From WHSW01 sp035296705 (lineage in GTDB: Bacteria > Actinomycetota > Thermoleophilia > Solirubrobacterales > 70-9), in contig DATHAL010000031.1 in NCBI GenBank assembly GCA_035296705.1, forward strand, positions 1-62,027: DNA of 62,027 bases, read 5' to 3'. Positions within the stretch are counted from its first letter, which is position 1; each line of letters begins with the position of its first letter. Positions 7,554 through 16,173 of this stretch are shown here, one piece after another. The position numbers were made by a program, and so were the translations under genes. The notes beneath the pieces are model-generated. The model was not told where the DNA came from. It made no database searches and was given only the letters and a program-made list of their open reading frames with translations.

Positions 7554-8764
7554 AGCCAGCGGTCGTCGAGCCGGCGGATGAGCGCCTCGGAGAGACGGAT
7601 CGCCTCGGCGAGCGTCCCGTAGTCGACGTTCTCGGCGGTATCGCTCGGCCAGTGGTAGTTCGCCGGCTGCTTCAGGTCGGTGACCGAGCAGAGGGCGACC
7701 GTCGGGTAGCCGGCGGCGAGCGCCTCGAGCCCGTCGGTCCCGTTGCGGAGCCTCAGGTTCGGGACCGTCTCGATCCCGAGCTCCTCCGCCAGCCCGTCGA
7801 TCACAGCGAGCCCGTCGGCCGGGTACTCGTGCATCCTCACGAAGCCCTCGCCTCGCAGGACGCTGAGCGTCGGTGAGCCGACGGTGTCGACGCAGAGAAA
7901 GAACGTGCTCTCGCGCGGCAGCTCGTCGAAGTGCCGCTCGCCGAACGCCTTCATGCCCTCGCTGAACGACTCCTCGGAGCCGGTCGATAGGAGGATCACG
8001 CGCACCGAGCCGGTCGGCTCCGCCAGCAGTCGCTCGGCGAGCGCGAGCAGGAGGACCACCGCGGTGCCGTTGTCGTTGGCGCCGGGCACCACGTCGCGGC
8101 TGCCGATGTCGGCCATCGAGGCGGCGTAGCCGGCGCCGAGGAGCGCGCCGAGCCTCGCGGGGGTGCGCCTGCCGGTGAGCGCCGACGCGATTGCCAGGAA
8201 CGGCGAGGCGAGGAGGGGCCACATGAGCGCCGGGCTCGTGTCGAAGAGCTCGATCGGCACGCCGAGCCGGTGGAAGATCAGCTCCGGGATCTCCGGACTG
8301 AAGATCCAGCCGGAGTGCGCGGCGTCGTGGTGCGCGACGACGACCACGGTGCGCTCGGCGTCGACGGGGCCGAGCTCGCAGATGACGTTGTGGGTCTCGG
8401 ATTGCGGCAGCAAGCGGCGCAGGCGCCGCTGGCCCGGTGGGTAATCGTCGGCGATCGTCGCCGCGGCGGCGACTCCAAGCGCGGTCGCCAGCATGCGGCG
8501 GCCCCGAAGCGCCGCGAGGTTGGCGAGCGCGCTCGCGCCGGCGCCGATCCCGAGCGGCCACCAATAGGTGCCGTGCGCCGCCGCGGTCTCGATCCTGGCC
8601 TGCGCCCCGAGCTCGCCGAGGCGGTTCACGACCCACTCGGCCGCCCGGCGCTCACCCTCCGAAGCCGAGGGCCGCTCGATCCCGGCGAGCTCGGTGAGAA
8701 GGTCGCGAAGCCGATCCGGCTCGGCGACCCCGGGCTCGCGGATCTCGGCGGTCGTACCGCTCAT
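7550..8764 (-). CDS. M28-family zinc metallopeptidase with membrane segment
   Basis: This 404-aa protein carries the M28 aminopeptidase metal ligands. They are VVVVAHHDAAHSG (His/Asp near 142), PGANDNGTAVVLLLA (bridging Asp), STGSEESFSEGMKAF (Glu-Glu), CVDTVGSP and NYHWPSDTAENVDYG (final His near 379). Family members cleave N-terminal residues using two zinc ions. Hydrophobic stretches near residues 68-103 and 180-215 suggest membrane association inserted into the peptidase fold, which is unusual for M28. The stop overlaps the stop of the convergent AidB-like gene by 4 bp. Confidence 0.88.
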   Translation of the reverse strand: MSGTTAEIREPGVAEPDRLRDLLTELAGIERPSASEGERRAAEWVVNRLGELGAQARIETAAAHGTYWWPLGIGAGASALANLAALRGRRMLATALGVAAAATIADDYPPGQRRLRRLLPQSETHNVICELGPVDAERTVVVVAHHDAAHSGWIFSPEIPELIFHRLGVPIELFDTSPALMWPLLASPFLAIASALTGRRTPARLGALLGAGYAASMADIGSRDVVPGANDNGTAVVLLLALAERLLAEPTGSVRVILLSTGSEESFSEGMKAFGERHFDELPRESTFFLCVDTVGSPTLSVLRGEGFVRMHEYPADGLAVIDGLAEELGIETVPNLRLRNGTDGLEALAAGYPTVALCSVTDLKQPANYHWPSDTAENVDYGTLAEAIRLSEALIRRLDDRWL

Positions 8765-8860
8765 CGGTCGTGAAACCTAACGCGAAGGCCTCCCGCGGCG
8801 AGCGGGTCGCCGAGACCGACTCCCGGCGGGGCGCCGCATCGCTTGTGGAACCATGAGCGC

Positions 8861-10087
8861 ATGCCCACGCGGACCCAGCTGACGCTGCTTCGCTTCCGCG
8901 GAATCCGAATCGGAGTCGACTACTCGTGGTTTTTGATCCTGTTCCTGCTGATCATCTGGCTGTCGGGCGACTACCGCGAGGTCCTCGACGCCGACCAGGG
9001 CGACGTCGAGCCCTATCTGCTCGCCCTGGCCTCGGCGATCGCGTTCTTCGCCTCGATCCTCCTGCACGAGCTCGGCCACGCGATCGTCGCGCTCCGCAAC
9101 GGGATCGGGATCACCGACATCACGCTCTGGTTGTTCGGCGGCGTGGCGCGGATGTCTCGTGACACCGACTCGCCCGGGACCGAGTTCAGAATCGCCGCCG
9201 CCGGCCCGGCGGTGACGCTGCTGATCATCGTGGCGCTCGGCGGGCTCGGCCTCGCCATCGGTGGCGCCGACGAGCTCTGGAACGCGCTGACCCTCGGTGA
9301 CTCGAGCGAGCTCACCGCCGCGATGTCGGTGATCGGCTGGCTCGCGAGCATCAACGTGATCCTGCTCGTCTTCAACCTGATCCCCGCATTTCCGCTCGAC
9401 GGCGGCCGGATCGCGCGCGCAATCGCGTGGAAGTTGAGCGGCGACCGCAACCGGGCGACGCGCTTTGCGGCCACGGTCGGGCAGGGGTTCTCCTATCTGT
9501 TCATCGCCCTCGGCCTCCTGCTCCTGCTCGGGAGCGGCGACCTCGTGCTCGCGATCTGGTTCGCCGTGATCGGCTTCATCCTCGGCCAGTCGGCGCGGGG
9601 CTACGCGGTGCAGTCGGAGTTCGCCCGGCGGATCGAGGGGATCAGCGTGGCGGACGTGATGGACCACGAGCCGGTGGCGATCCCGGAGGCGACCAGCGTC
9701 GAGCGTGCGCTCGACGAGTACTTCCTGCGCTACCGCTGGCCCTGGTTCCCGGTTGTCGACGGCGCCGACCGCTTCCGCGGCCTGATCGTCCGCGAGGTCG
9801 CCGACGCGGTGCCCGAGGTGAGGCGGGCCGACCAGACGGTCGCCGACGTCTTCGAGTTGGACGCCAGCGGGACGCTTCGCGTTCGCGACGACGCGCCATT
9901 GGAATCGCTGCTCGGAAACGATGCGCTGAGGCGGCTCGGAGGGCTCGCAGCCGTCGACGCGGAGGGCCGCCTGCGAGGGGTGATCACCGCCGACCAGGTG
10001 GGCCGCGCGCTGCGCGACGCGATCTCCCGGCGCACCGCCGCCGAGCCGCCCCCGCCAACGCCTCCGCCGCCGCCGAGCGCCCCGTAG
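8861..10087 (+). CDS. Site-2-type intramembrane metalloprotease (M50) with C-terminal CBS domains
   Basis: This is a polytopic membrane protein of about 408 aa. The zinc motif HELGH (69-73) sits in a transmembrane helix. The second ligand motif is NLIPAFPLDGGRIARA, near residue 170. CBS-like repeats follow (about 265-385: VADVMDHEPVAIPEATSVER and later LGGLAAVDAEGRLRGVITAD). M50 group-3 proteases of this SpoIVFB/CBS type cleave membrane-bound factors in regulated proteolysis. The CBS pair usually senses adenine nucleotides. The tail is Pro-rich. Start 8861 was chosen over an in-frame ATG 18 nt upstream because it gives the family N-terminus. The substrate is unknown. Confidence 0.88.
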   Translation: MPTRTQLTLLRFRGIRIGVDYSWFLILFLLIIWLSGDYREVLDADQGDVEPYLLALASAIAFFASILLHELGHAIVALRNGIGITDITLWLFGGVARMSRDTDSPGTEFRIAAAGPAVTLLIIVALGGLGLAIGGADELWNALTLGDSSELTAAMSVIGWLASINVILLVFNLIPAFPLDGGRIARAIAWKLSGDRNRATRFAATVGQGFSYLFIALGLLLLLGSGDLVLAIWFAVIGFILGQSARGYAVQSEFARRIEGISVADVMDHEPVAIPEATSVERALDEYFLRYRWPWFPVVDGADRFRGLIVREVADAVPEVRRADQTVADVFELDASGTLRVRDDAPLESLLGNDALRRLGGLAAVDAEGRLRGVITADQVGRALRDAISRRTAAEPPPPTPPPPPSAP

Positions 10088-10132
10088 GCGTCGCGCGACC
10101 GGCCGCGGCCCCTCTATAGGATCGCGCCCGAC

Positions 10133-11821
10133 ATGCCCCGGCACGACGTACTCGTAATCGGAGCCGGCCTCGCGGGCCAGCGGGCGGCTCTGGCGGCCGC
10201 GGAGCGCGGCGTCTCGGTCGGAATCGTCTCCAAGGTCCACCCCGTGCGCTCGCACTCCAACGCCGCCCAGGGCGGGATCAACGCCGCGCTTCAGGAGGGC
10301 GACAGCTGGGAGTCGCACGCCTTCGACACGATCAAGGGCTCCGACTACCTCGGCGACCAGGACGCGATCGAGATCATGTGCCGGGAGGCGCCCGAGGAGA
10401 TCCTGCACCTCGAGCACCTCGGCGTGCCCTTCCACCGAAACGAGGAGGGCGAGCTCGGCACGCGCGCCTTCGGCGGCGCCTCGCAGGCCCGCACCTACTA
10501 CGTCGCCGACATCACCGGCCAGGCGATCATGCACGTGCTCTACGAGCAGCTGATGAAGCACTCCGACGCCGTCGACCGCTACGAGGAGTACTTCACCACG
10601 GCGCTCGCGCTCGATGACGACGGCAATTGCGTCGGCGCCGTCCTTCGCAACGTCCGCGATGGCTCGATGGAGCTCTTCGAGGCAAAGAACGTGATCGTCG
10701 CCACCGGCGGCAACGGGCAGGCGTGGCTCCCGACGACGAACGCGCTCATCTGCACGGGCGACGGGATCGCGATGGCCTACCGGGTAGGGGCGCCGCTGAT
10801 GGACATGGAGATGATCCAGTACCACCCGACGACGCTCGCCGGCAAGGGCTTTCTGATCACCGAGGGCGCCCGCGGCGAGGGCGCGCATCTCCTCAATGCG
10901 AGCGGCGAGCGGTTCATGGAGAAGTACGCGCCGAACAAGATGGAGCTCGCCTCGCGGGACGTCGTGTCGCGCGCCGAGCAGACCGAGATCAACGAGGGTC
11001 GCGGCTTCCCGGACGGGACCGTCGCGCTCGACATCACCGTCGTCCCCAAGAAGCGGATCCACGAGGCGCTTCGCGAGATCGTCCTCGTCGGCCGCGACTT
11101 CGCCGGCGTCGACATCACCCGCGAGCCGATCCACATCAAGCCGGGCAACCACTACACGATGGGCGGCGTGAAGACCGATATCCATGGCGCCACCGAGATC
11201 CCGGGCCTGTACGCGGCCGGAGAGGTCGCCTGCGTCTCCGTCCACGGCGGCAACCGCCTCGGCGCGAACTCGCTGCTCGACACGCTGATCTTCGGCCGCC
11301 GTGCCGGCATCCACGCCTCCGAGCGCGCGAAGGGCCTCGAGAACAAGCCGGTCTCGAAGGCGCTTCTCGCCGACGAGCAGGCGACGATCGAGCGGATCGT
11401 CGGTCGCGAGCGCGGGTCCGGGCGCCGCGTCTCGGAGATTCGCAAGGAGCTCGGCGAGACGATGGACAAGTACGTCGCCGTGTTCCGCGATGAGGACGGC
11501 ATCCAGACGGCCCTCGACACCGTCCGGCGGCTGAAGGAGGAGGCGGCGAGTGCCTACATCGACGACAAGGGCACCGTCTTCAACCAGGACGTGCTCGGCG
11601 CGATCGAGCTCGGCTTCATGCTCGAGTGCGCGGAGTGCACCTGCGTCGGCGCGCTCGAGCGCAGGGAGAGCCGCGGCGCGCAGTTCCGCACCGACTACCC
11701 GGAGCGAAACGACGACGAGTGGCTGAAGCACATCGACCTGCGGCTCGACACCGACGCCCCGCAGGTCGACTACTCCGAGGTCACGATCACACAGTGGCAA
11801 CCTATGGAGAGGACGTATTAG
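10133..11821 (+). CDS. sdhA: Succinate dehydrogenase/fumarate reductase flavoprotein subunit
   Basis: This 562-aa subunit catalyses succinate-fumarate interconversion. It shows the FAD-binding N-terminus DVLVIGAGLAGQRAALAAAE, the covalent-FAD region VRSHSNAAQGGINAAL, YHPTTLAGKGFLITEGARGE, the substrate segment HYTMGGVKTD and GGNRLGANSLLDTLIFGRRAG. A TATAGG box at about 10113-10118 could be its -10 element. It heads the sdhA-sdhB-CCG subunit cluster. No membrane-anchor genes (SdhC/SdhD) are visible upstream or downstream, which fits a type-E-like complex II. Confidence 0.95.
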   Translation: MPRHDVLVIGAGLAGQRAALAAAERGVSVGIVSKVHPVRSHSNAAQGGINAALQEGDSWESHAFDTIKGSDYLGDQDAIEIMCREAPEEILHLEHLGVPFHRNEEGELGTRAFGGASQARTYYVADITGQAIMHVLYEQLMKHSDAVDRYEEYFTTALALDDDGNCVGAVLRNVRDGSMELFEAKNVIVATGGNGQAWLPTTNALICTGDGIAMAYRVGAPLMDMEMIQYHPTTLAGKGFLITEGARGEGAHLLNASGERFMEKYAPNKMELASRDVVSRAEQTEINEGRGFPDGTVALDITVVPKKRIHEALREIVLVGRDFAGVDITREPIHIKPGNHYTMGGVKTDIHGATEIPGLYAAGEVACVSVHGGNRLGANSLLDTLIFGRRAGIHASERAKGLENKPVSKALLADEQATIERIVGRERGSGRRVSEIRKELGETMDKYVAVFRDEDGIQTALDTVRRLKEEAASAYIDDKGTVFNQDVLGAIELGFMLECAECTCVGALERRESRGAQFRTDYPERNDDEWLKHIDLRLDTDAPQVDYSEVTITQWQPMERTY

Positions 11822-11823
11822 AG

Positions 11824-11988
11824 ATGACCGAGCCCGGATCCCCACGCACCCGGATGACGTGCCTGGCACGTCGCGGCTCTGCGTCCTCGGCCGCTCGCGT
11901 GGCGCTGCCACGCCGCGCGGCCTGCGTCCTTGATCCGCTCGACGACGCCCGCCCCCGGGTACGCGGGGACTGGAACTCGATCATCTGA
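11824..11988 (+). CDS. Possible 54-codon ORF filling the sdhA-sdhB gap (doubtful)
   Basis: An ATG two nt after the sdhA stop opens 54 codons ending in TGA, whose last base is the first base of the sdhB ATG (TGATG). The tight junctions at both ends would suit a coupled small gene. However, the product is Arg/Pro/Ala-rich (MTEPGSPRTRMTCLARRGSA) with no fold or family that I recognise. The DNA is dominated by two perfect hairpins. It may simply be an untranslated spacer. I list it so that the gap is documented. Confidence 0.25.
   Translation: MTEPGSPRTRMTCLARRGSASSAARVALPRRAACVLDPLDDARPRVRGDWNSII
11856..11913 (+). promoter_or_regulatory. Two perfect hairpins in the sdhA-sdhB intercistronic spacer
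   Basis: GACGTGCC-T-GGCACGTC (11856-11872) and GCGTGGC-GCT-GCCACGC (11897-11913) are perfect inverted repeats 24 nt apart in the 166-nt spacer. Neither is followed by a U-run, so Rho-independent termination is unlikely. RNA processing or stability control that sets the SdhA:SdhB ratio is a reasonable reading. A DNA-binding site is also possible for the first, which is nearly continuous dyad symmetry. Confidence 0.5.
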
Positions 11989-13208
11989 TGCCGACGGAGC
12001 AATACACGCTGAAGGTGAGGCGGTTCAAGCCCGACGAGGGCGAGGGACCGAGCGGCCCCTATTGGCAGGAGTTCGACGTGGAGCTCGACCCCACGCTCTC
12101 GGTGCTGGACGGGCTCCTTCAGGCGAAGGACCGGGTCGACGGCTCGCTCTCGGTGCGCTGCTCGTGCCGCGCGGCGATCTGCGGCTCCTGCGGGGTGAAG
12201 ATCAACGGGCAGTCGACGCTCGCCTGCCTGACCCAGATCGGCGAGGCGCACGAGTTCGCGAACCGCGCCGCGAGTGCCGCGGGCAGCCCCGACGCGCCCC
12301 AGGACGCTCAGGTCGAGGGCGCCGACGTTGCCGACGGTCCCGAGCCGGTCACCGTCGAGCCGATGGGCAACATGCCCGTCGTCAAGGACCTGGTGACCGA
12401 CATGGAGTCGACCCACTGGACGAAGATCCGCCGGGTGACGCCGTGGCTGCTCGACGACGGCGACCCGCCCGAGCGAGAGCGGATCGTCCCGCCAGAGTCG
12501 ATGGTCGACATCACGCAGACGATCGCCTGCATCCAGTGCGGCGCCTGCGTGAGCGCCTGCCTCTCGATGGAGGCCGACCCCGACTTCATCGGCCCGGCGG
12601 CGCTCGCCAAGGCCTACCGCTTCGTCGGCGATCCGCGCGACGTCGAGTCGCGCTCGCGCCTGTACGACCTCGCCCAGGACCCGCACGGGATCTACGACTG
12701 CACCCACTGCTTCAATTGCGTCGACGCGTGCCCGAAGGGCGTTGCGCCGATGGATCAGATCATGCGCCTGCGCCGCCTCGCCGGCCACGACGAGGACATC
12801 GACGACAAGAACAACGGCCGGCGCCACGAGACGGCCTTCGCGAAGATCATCGAGAAGAAGGGCACGCTCGACGAGTCGCTTCTGCTCCAGGAGTCCTACG
12901 CGCAGGGCGTGAAGGGCAAGCTGATCCCGCGACCCGCCGCGATCAAGGGCCTCGTCACCTCGCTGCCGACGGCCGTGCGCGGCGTACGCACCGGGAAGAT
13001 GCGCTCGTTGCCGAAGCTGATCCCCGGCGTCCACGAAAAGCTCCCAGACGATGCCCAGGACCACGTGAAGCGCCTCTACGAGCACGCCGAGGAGCACCGC
13101 ACCGAGCTCAACCTCTACATCACCGGCGAGGAGGAGGTCGAGCCCGAGCCCGACGAGGAGGAACTCAGCCAGCCAGAAGTGTCCACCGGACCGAAGGAGA
13201 CCGAATGA
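11988..13208 (+). CDS. sdhB: Succinate dehydrogenase/fumarate reductase iron-sulfur subunit, long form
   Basis: This 406-aa subunit carries electrons from SdhA. The plant-type 2Fe-2S motif (VRCSCRAAICGSCGVKI, plus a later Cys) is followed by a roughly 40-residue acidic insertion. Two cluster motifs come next, CIQCGACVSACLS and CTHCFNCVDACPKG. At 406 aa it is clearly longer than classic SdhB (about 240). The extra C-terminal about 120 residues end in an acidic tail (EEEVEPEPDEEE). The ATG follows the spacer ORF by TGATG, and the stop overlaps the CCG-domain gene (ATGA). It feeds electrons to the CCG subunit rather than to a SdhCD quinone site. That last point is inference. Confidence 0.93.
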   Translation: MPTEQYTLKVRRFKPDEGEGPSGPYWQEFDVELDPTLSVLDGLLQAKDRVDGSLSVRCSCRAAICGSCGVKINGQSTLACLTQIGEAHEFANRAASAAGSPDAPQDAQVEGADVADGPEPVTVEPMGNMPVVKDLVTDMESTHWTKIRRVTPWLLDDGDPPERERIVPPESMVDITQTIACIQCGACVSACLSMEADPDFIGPAALAKAYRFVGDPRDVESRSRLYDLAQDPHGIYDCTHCFNCVDACPKGVAPMDQIMRLRRLAGHDEDIDDKNNGRRHETAFAKIIEKKGTLDESLLLQESYAQGVKGKLIPRPAAIKGLVTSLPTAVRGVRTGKMRSLPKLIPGVHEKLPDDAQDHVKRLYEHAEEHRTELNLYITGEEEVEPEPDEEELSQPEVSTGPKETE

Positions 13209-14101
13209 AGCTCGCCTACTGGCCCGGCTGCGTATCGCGCGGCTTCACCCCGGAGCTGCACGGCTCCACCGCGCTCGTCGCCGACCGGCTCGGGATCGAG
13301 CTCGTCGAGCTCGACCGCGCCAACTGCTGTGGCGCCGGCGTGATCGCCGAGCACAACCAGGAGCTCGCCGACACCCTCAACGCCCGCACCTTCGCCCTCG
13401 CCCAGCAGACGGGGCTCGCGATGATGAACATCTGCTCGACCTGCCAGGGCGCTCAGTCGGAATGCCAGCAGCGCCTTGACGCCGACTCCGCCTACCGCGC
13501 CCACATCAACGAGGCACTCTCCGGTGAGGGGCTCGAGTACGTGAGGGATTCCGACGGCTGGACGAACAAGAACTTCCTCTGGGTGCTCGTCGAGGAGTAT
13601 GGGCTCGACCGGCTGAAGGAGAAGGTGACGCGGCCGCTCTCCGGCCTGCGCGTCGGCCCCTTCTACGGCTGCTACATCATCCGGCCCAAGCACCGGCTCG
13701 GCTACGAGGAGCACCCGGCCCGCGACCTCTACCTCGAGCGCCTCATCGAAGCGCTCGGCGGCGAGGTCGTCGACTACGACGGCGCCCGCAAGTGCTGCGG
13801 CTTCCCCATCGTGACCATGAACCGCGATACGTCGCTCCGCCAGGCGGGGACCCACGTCGGCGACGCGCTCGACGAGGGGGCCGACTGCCTGGTGACGCCG
13901 TGCCCCCTGTGCCACCTCAACCTCGACATGCAACAGCCCGAGGCGGCGAAGCTAGTCAATCGCGAGCTGGGCCTCGCCATCCTTCACCTGCCGCAGCTCG
14001 TCGGTCTCGCGCTCGGCTACGAGCCGAAGGAGCTCGGTATGAACAAGCACATCGCCTCGACCGAGTGGGTCGGGGACCGCCTCTCCGGAGTGCCCGTGTG
14101 A
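13205..14101 (+). CDS. CCG-domain (HdrB/SdhE-type) subunit of complex II
   Basis: This is a 298-aa protein with two CCG domains. The first has PGC (9), NCCGAGV (40-46) and ICSTCQG. The second has YGC, KCCGFPI near 197 and TPCPLCH near 231. These cysteine-rich domains bind unusual Fe-S clusters in heterodisulfide reductase HdrB and in type-E succinate dehydrogenases (archaeal-type SdhE). There it replaces the transmembrane anchors and contacts the membrane or quinone. The start overlaps the sdhB stop by 4 nt (ATGA), and the stop overlaps the next small ORF. The order sdhA-sdhB-CCG supports assignment to complex II. Confidence 0.9.
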   Translation: MKLAYWPGCVSRGFTPELHGSTALVADRLGIELVELDRANCCGAGVIAEHNQELADTLNARTFALAQQTGLAMMNICSTCQGAQSECQQRLDADSAYRAHINEALSGEGLEYVRDSDGWTNKNFLWVLVEEYGLDRLKEKVTRPLSGLRVGPFYGCYIIRPKHRLGYEEHPARDLYLERLIEALGGEVVDYDGARKCCGFPIVTMNRDTSLRQAGTHVGDALDEGADCLVTPCPLCHLNLDMQQPEAAKLVNRELGLAILHLPQLVGLALGYEPKELGMNKHIASTEWVGDRLSGVPV

Positions 14102-14265
14102 TGAGCGACGCGCACGTCGAGCTCGGGGCGCCTCAGCCCCCGCCCGAGGTCGAGCAGGCGGCGCTGCTCGGGCACGTCGACGACGCTGTGAGCCTCTACG
14201 TGAAGTTCACCGACGTCGATCCCGTGACGGCGCGGCAGGTCGTCGAGAGGCTGGCGAACGACTGA
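14101..14265 (+). CDS. Small 54-aa protein at the end of the sdh cluster
   Basis: The ATG at 14101 overlaps the TGA of the CCG-subunit gene by one base (TGATG), and its own stop overlaps the following methyltransferase (CTGA). The acidic 54-residue product has a Pro-rich N-terminus and a helical C-terminus (DPVTARQVVERLAND), with no cysteine or membrane segment. Its place in the operon suggests an accessory or assembly role in complex II, but this is position only. It is not hydrophobic enough to be a SdhF-like anchor. Confidence 0.6.
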   Translation: MSDAHVELGAPQPPPEVEQAALLGHVDDAVSLYVKFTDVDPVTARQVVERLAND

Positions 14266-14903
14266 GCGCAAACGAGGTTTCGAACCCGATCTTCGCCCGC
14301 CTCTTCGATCGGTTCGCGGCGAAGGACAAGGGACGCGGGGAGGCTGACCTACGTCGCGAGCTCGTCGCAGGGCTCAGCGGGCGGATGGTCGAGGTCGGCC
14401 CCGGAAACGGGATCAACTTCGAGCACTACCCGGGGTCCGTCTCAGAGCTGGTCGCGGTCGAGCCGGAGCCTTATCTGCGCCGGGCCGCGGAGCGAGCCGC
14501 CCGCTCGCTTGAGCTTGAGATCCGGGTCGTCGCGGGGGTCGCTGACGGGCTCCCGGTTGAGTCCGGCTCGGCTGACGCCGTGGTCGTCGCCGGCGTCCTG
14601 TGCTCCGTGCCCGATCAGACCGCGGCGCTGACCGAGTTCCAGCGCGTGCTGCGGCCCGGCGGCGAGCTCCGCTTCTACGAGCACGTCCGCTCGCGACGTC
14701 CCGGATTCGCTCGCTTCCAGGATCTGAGCGCCCTCGTCTGGCCGCGCCTGATGGGAGGTTGCGAGCCGAACCGCCAGACGCTGGCCGCGATCGAGGGTGC
14801 GGGCTTCCGCATCGAGCGCTGCCGCGGGTTCGGGTTCCCGGCGGACGCGCGCGCCTATCCGGTGCTGCCGAGGATCCTCGGCGCCGCGCGCGTGTCGCCC
14901 TGA
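14262..14903 (+). CDS. Class I SAM-dependent methyltransferase (UbiE-like), apparent CTG start
   Basis: This protein is about 213 aa. The family-typical N-terminus NPIFARLFDRF lies upstream of the first ATG (14385) in an open frame with no ATG, GTG or TTG. The only start-like codon is CTG at 14262, in a 4-nt CTGA overlap with the preceding stop, parallel to the ATGA/GTGA junctions nearby. Motif I is MVEVGPGNGINF. VVVAGVLCSVPD and LRPGGELRFYEHV are the later SAM-fold motifs. The family methylates small lipophilic molecules such as quinone precursors or phospholipids. The substrate is unknown. A shorter product from 14385 would lack the first helix. Confidence 0.8.
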   Translation: MSANEVSNPIFARLFDRFAAKDKGRGEADLRRELVAGLSGRMVEVGPGNGINFEHYPGSVSELVAVEPEPYLRRAAERAARSLELEIRVVAGVADGLPVESGSADAVVVAGVLCSVPDQTAALTEFQRVLRPGGELRFYEHVRSRRPGFARFQDLSALVWPRLMGGCEPNRQTLAAIEGAGFRIERCRGFGFPADARAYPVLPRILGAARVSP

Positions 14904-14946
14904 GGCTGCAGTGCGGACGCCGAGGGTCGACCGCGGGCGGGGCGGC

Positions 14947-16173
14947 TCATCCGAGCAGCCGCCCCGGCACCTCGTCGGGCGGCTCCGGCTCGGGCTTCAT
15001 GCGCCGCTCGATCCAGCTCGCACCCACCGTGTCGGTGAGACCGTGGGCGAGGATCGAGGCGAGGATCGCGAACGACGCGATGTCGAAGACGAGTGAGCCA
15101 TGCTCGACGTTGCGGCCCAGCACGAGGAGCGCGAACAGCATCGAGGCGACGCCCTTGGGACCGAACCAGGCGATGAACGCCTTCTGCGGCTCGGGCAGCT
15201 TCGTCCCGAGGAGCGCGAACAGCACCGCGACAGGACGCGCGACGAGCAGCGCGAAGGCGATGAACACCGGGAGCGCCCAAACCGGGCCCTCGTAGCCGGT
15301 CGCGACGATGAGCGCCCCGAAGACGAAGAACGTCAGGACCTGGAAGATCGCGCTCATGTTCTCCGAGAAGTCGACGAAGCGCTCCGTGATCTCGTGCTCG
15401 GAGACCCCGAGCGTGATCGCGCAGACGAACGCGGCGATCAGGCCGTTGCCGAAGGTGACATCGGCGAGGCCGAAGGCCACCAGGCCGATGCCGATCGCGT
15501 AGATGCCCTCGTAGCGCCCGGTCACGCCGCCGGGCACGACCTGGTGAAGGCGCCCGCCGACGAGACCTAAAGCGACGCCCAGCGCCGCACCGAACACGGC
15601 CTCGCCGACGAGCTGCGCGGCCTCGCTCCCGGCGTCGCCGCCCGGCGTCGCCAGGACGAGGAAGAAGAGGACGAAGGGCAGCGCGAGGCCGTCGTTGAGT
15701 CCGGACTCGAGGTTCAGCGTGTGGCGGATCGCCGCCGGCACCCGCTGCGCGGTGACGACCGTGGAGGTGACGACGGGGTCGGTTGGCGAGAGCACGGCGC
15801 CGAGCAGAAACGCCTCGGCCCAGGTGAGCTCGTCGAAGAGGAGCTTCGCCGCGAGCGCGAGGACGACGAGCGTGATCGGCATCGCGAACACGAGCGCCCG
15901 CGCCACCGGGCTCCAGTTGCGCCCGAGCAGCTCGCGCTCGACCACGAGCCCGTCGGAGATCAGGGTGAGGATCAGCGCCAGCTCGATCAGCTCGACGATT
16001 CCTGCGTCGTCGACGTGGATCGTCACCAGGTCGAGCTGTGCCAGCACGATCCCGAGCAGGATCGAGAGCACCGACGCCGAGAGCACGGTCCCGCGCATTA
16101 GCCCGGACAGCGCGGCGACCACCGCCAGTAGGGCTCCCATGATGAGCAGCGCCTCGCCGAATCCCAGGTCCAT
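14947..16173 (-). CDS. CPA1-family Na+/H+ (cation:proton) antiporter
   Basis: This 408-aa polytopic membrane protein has about 12 hydrophobic segments. The CPA1 ion-site motifs are GAVLSPTDPVVTSTV and NLESGLNDGLALPFVLFF, plus a later FGNGLIAAFVCAITLG. Such antiporters exchange cytoplasmic Na+ or K+ for protons. The chosen start, 16173 (MDLGFGEALL), makes a one-base TGATG overlap with the upstream GT-C-like gene stop. An ATG 30 nt upstream is in frame but lies within that gene. The C-terminus is short and cytoplasmic, with no RCK/TrkA-C domain. Confidence 0.9.
   Translation of the reverse strand: MDLGFGEALLIMGALLAVVAALSGLMRGTVLSASVLSILLGIVLAQLDLVTIHVDDAGIVELIELALILTLISDGLVVERELLGRNWSPVARALVFAMPITLVVLALAAKLLFDELTWAEAFLLGAVLSPTDPVVTSTVVTAQRVPAAIRHTLNLESGLNDGLALPFVLFFLVLATPGGDAGSEAAQLVGEAVFGAALGVALGLVGGRLHQVVPGGVTGRYEGIYAIGIGLVAFGLADVTFGNGLIAAFVCAITLGVSEHEITERFVDFSENMSAIFQVLTFFVFGALIVATGYEGPVWALPVFIAFALLVARPVAVLFALLGTKLPEPQKAFIAWFGPKGVASMLFALLVLGRNVEHGSLVFDIASFAILASILAHGLTDTVGASWIERRMKPEPEPPDEVPGRLLG

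Noticed and set aside
5883..8636. 917-codon minus-strand frame
   Set aside because: It is antisense to the AidB-like gene and overlaps the M28 peptidase gene in another frame. It has no domain.
8777..11911. 1044-codon minus-strand open frame
   Set aside because: It is fully antisense to the M50 protease and sdhA. Long antisense frames are expected in very GC-rich DNA, and its composition (Arg, Val, Asp, Glu-rich) lacks any domain.
11930..13204. Long in-frame N-terminal extension of the CCG-domain subunit
   Set aside because: The extension is out of frame within sdhB, has no homology, and the ATG at 13205 fits both the family and the ATGA junction.
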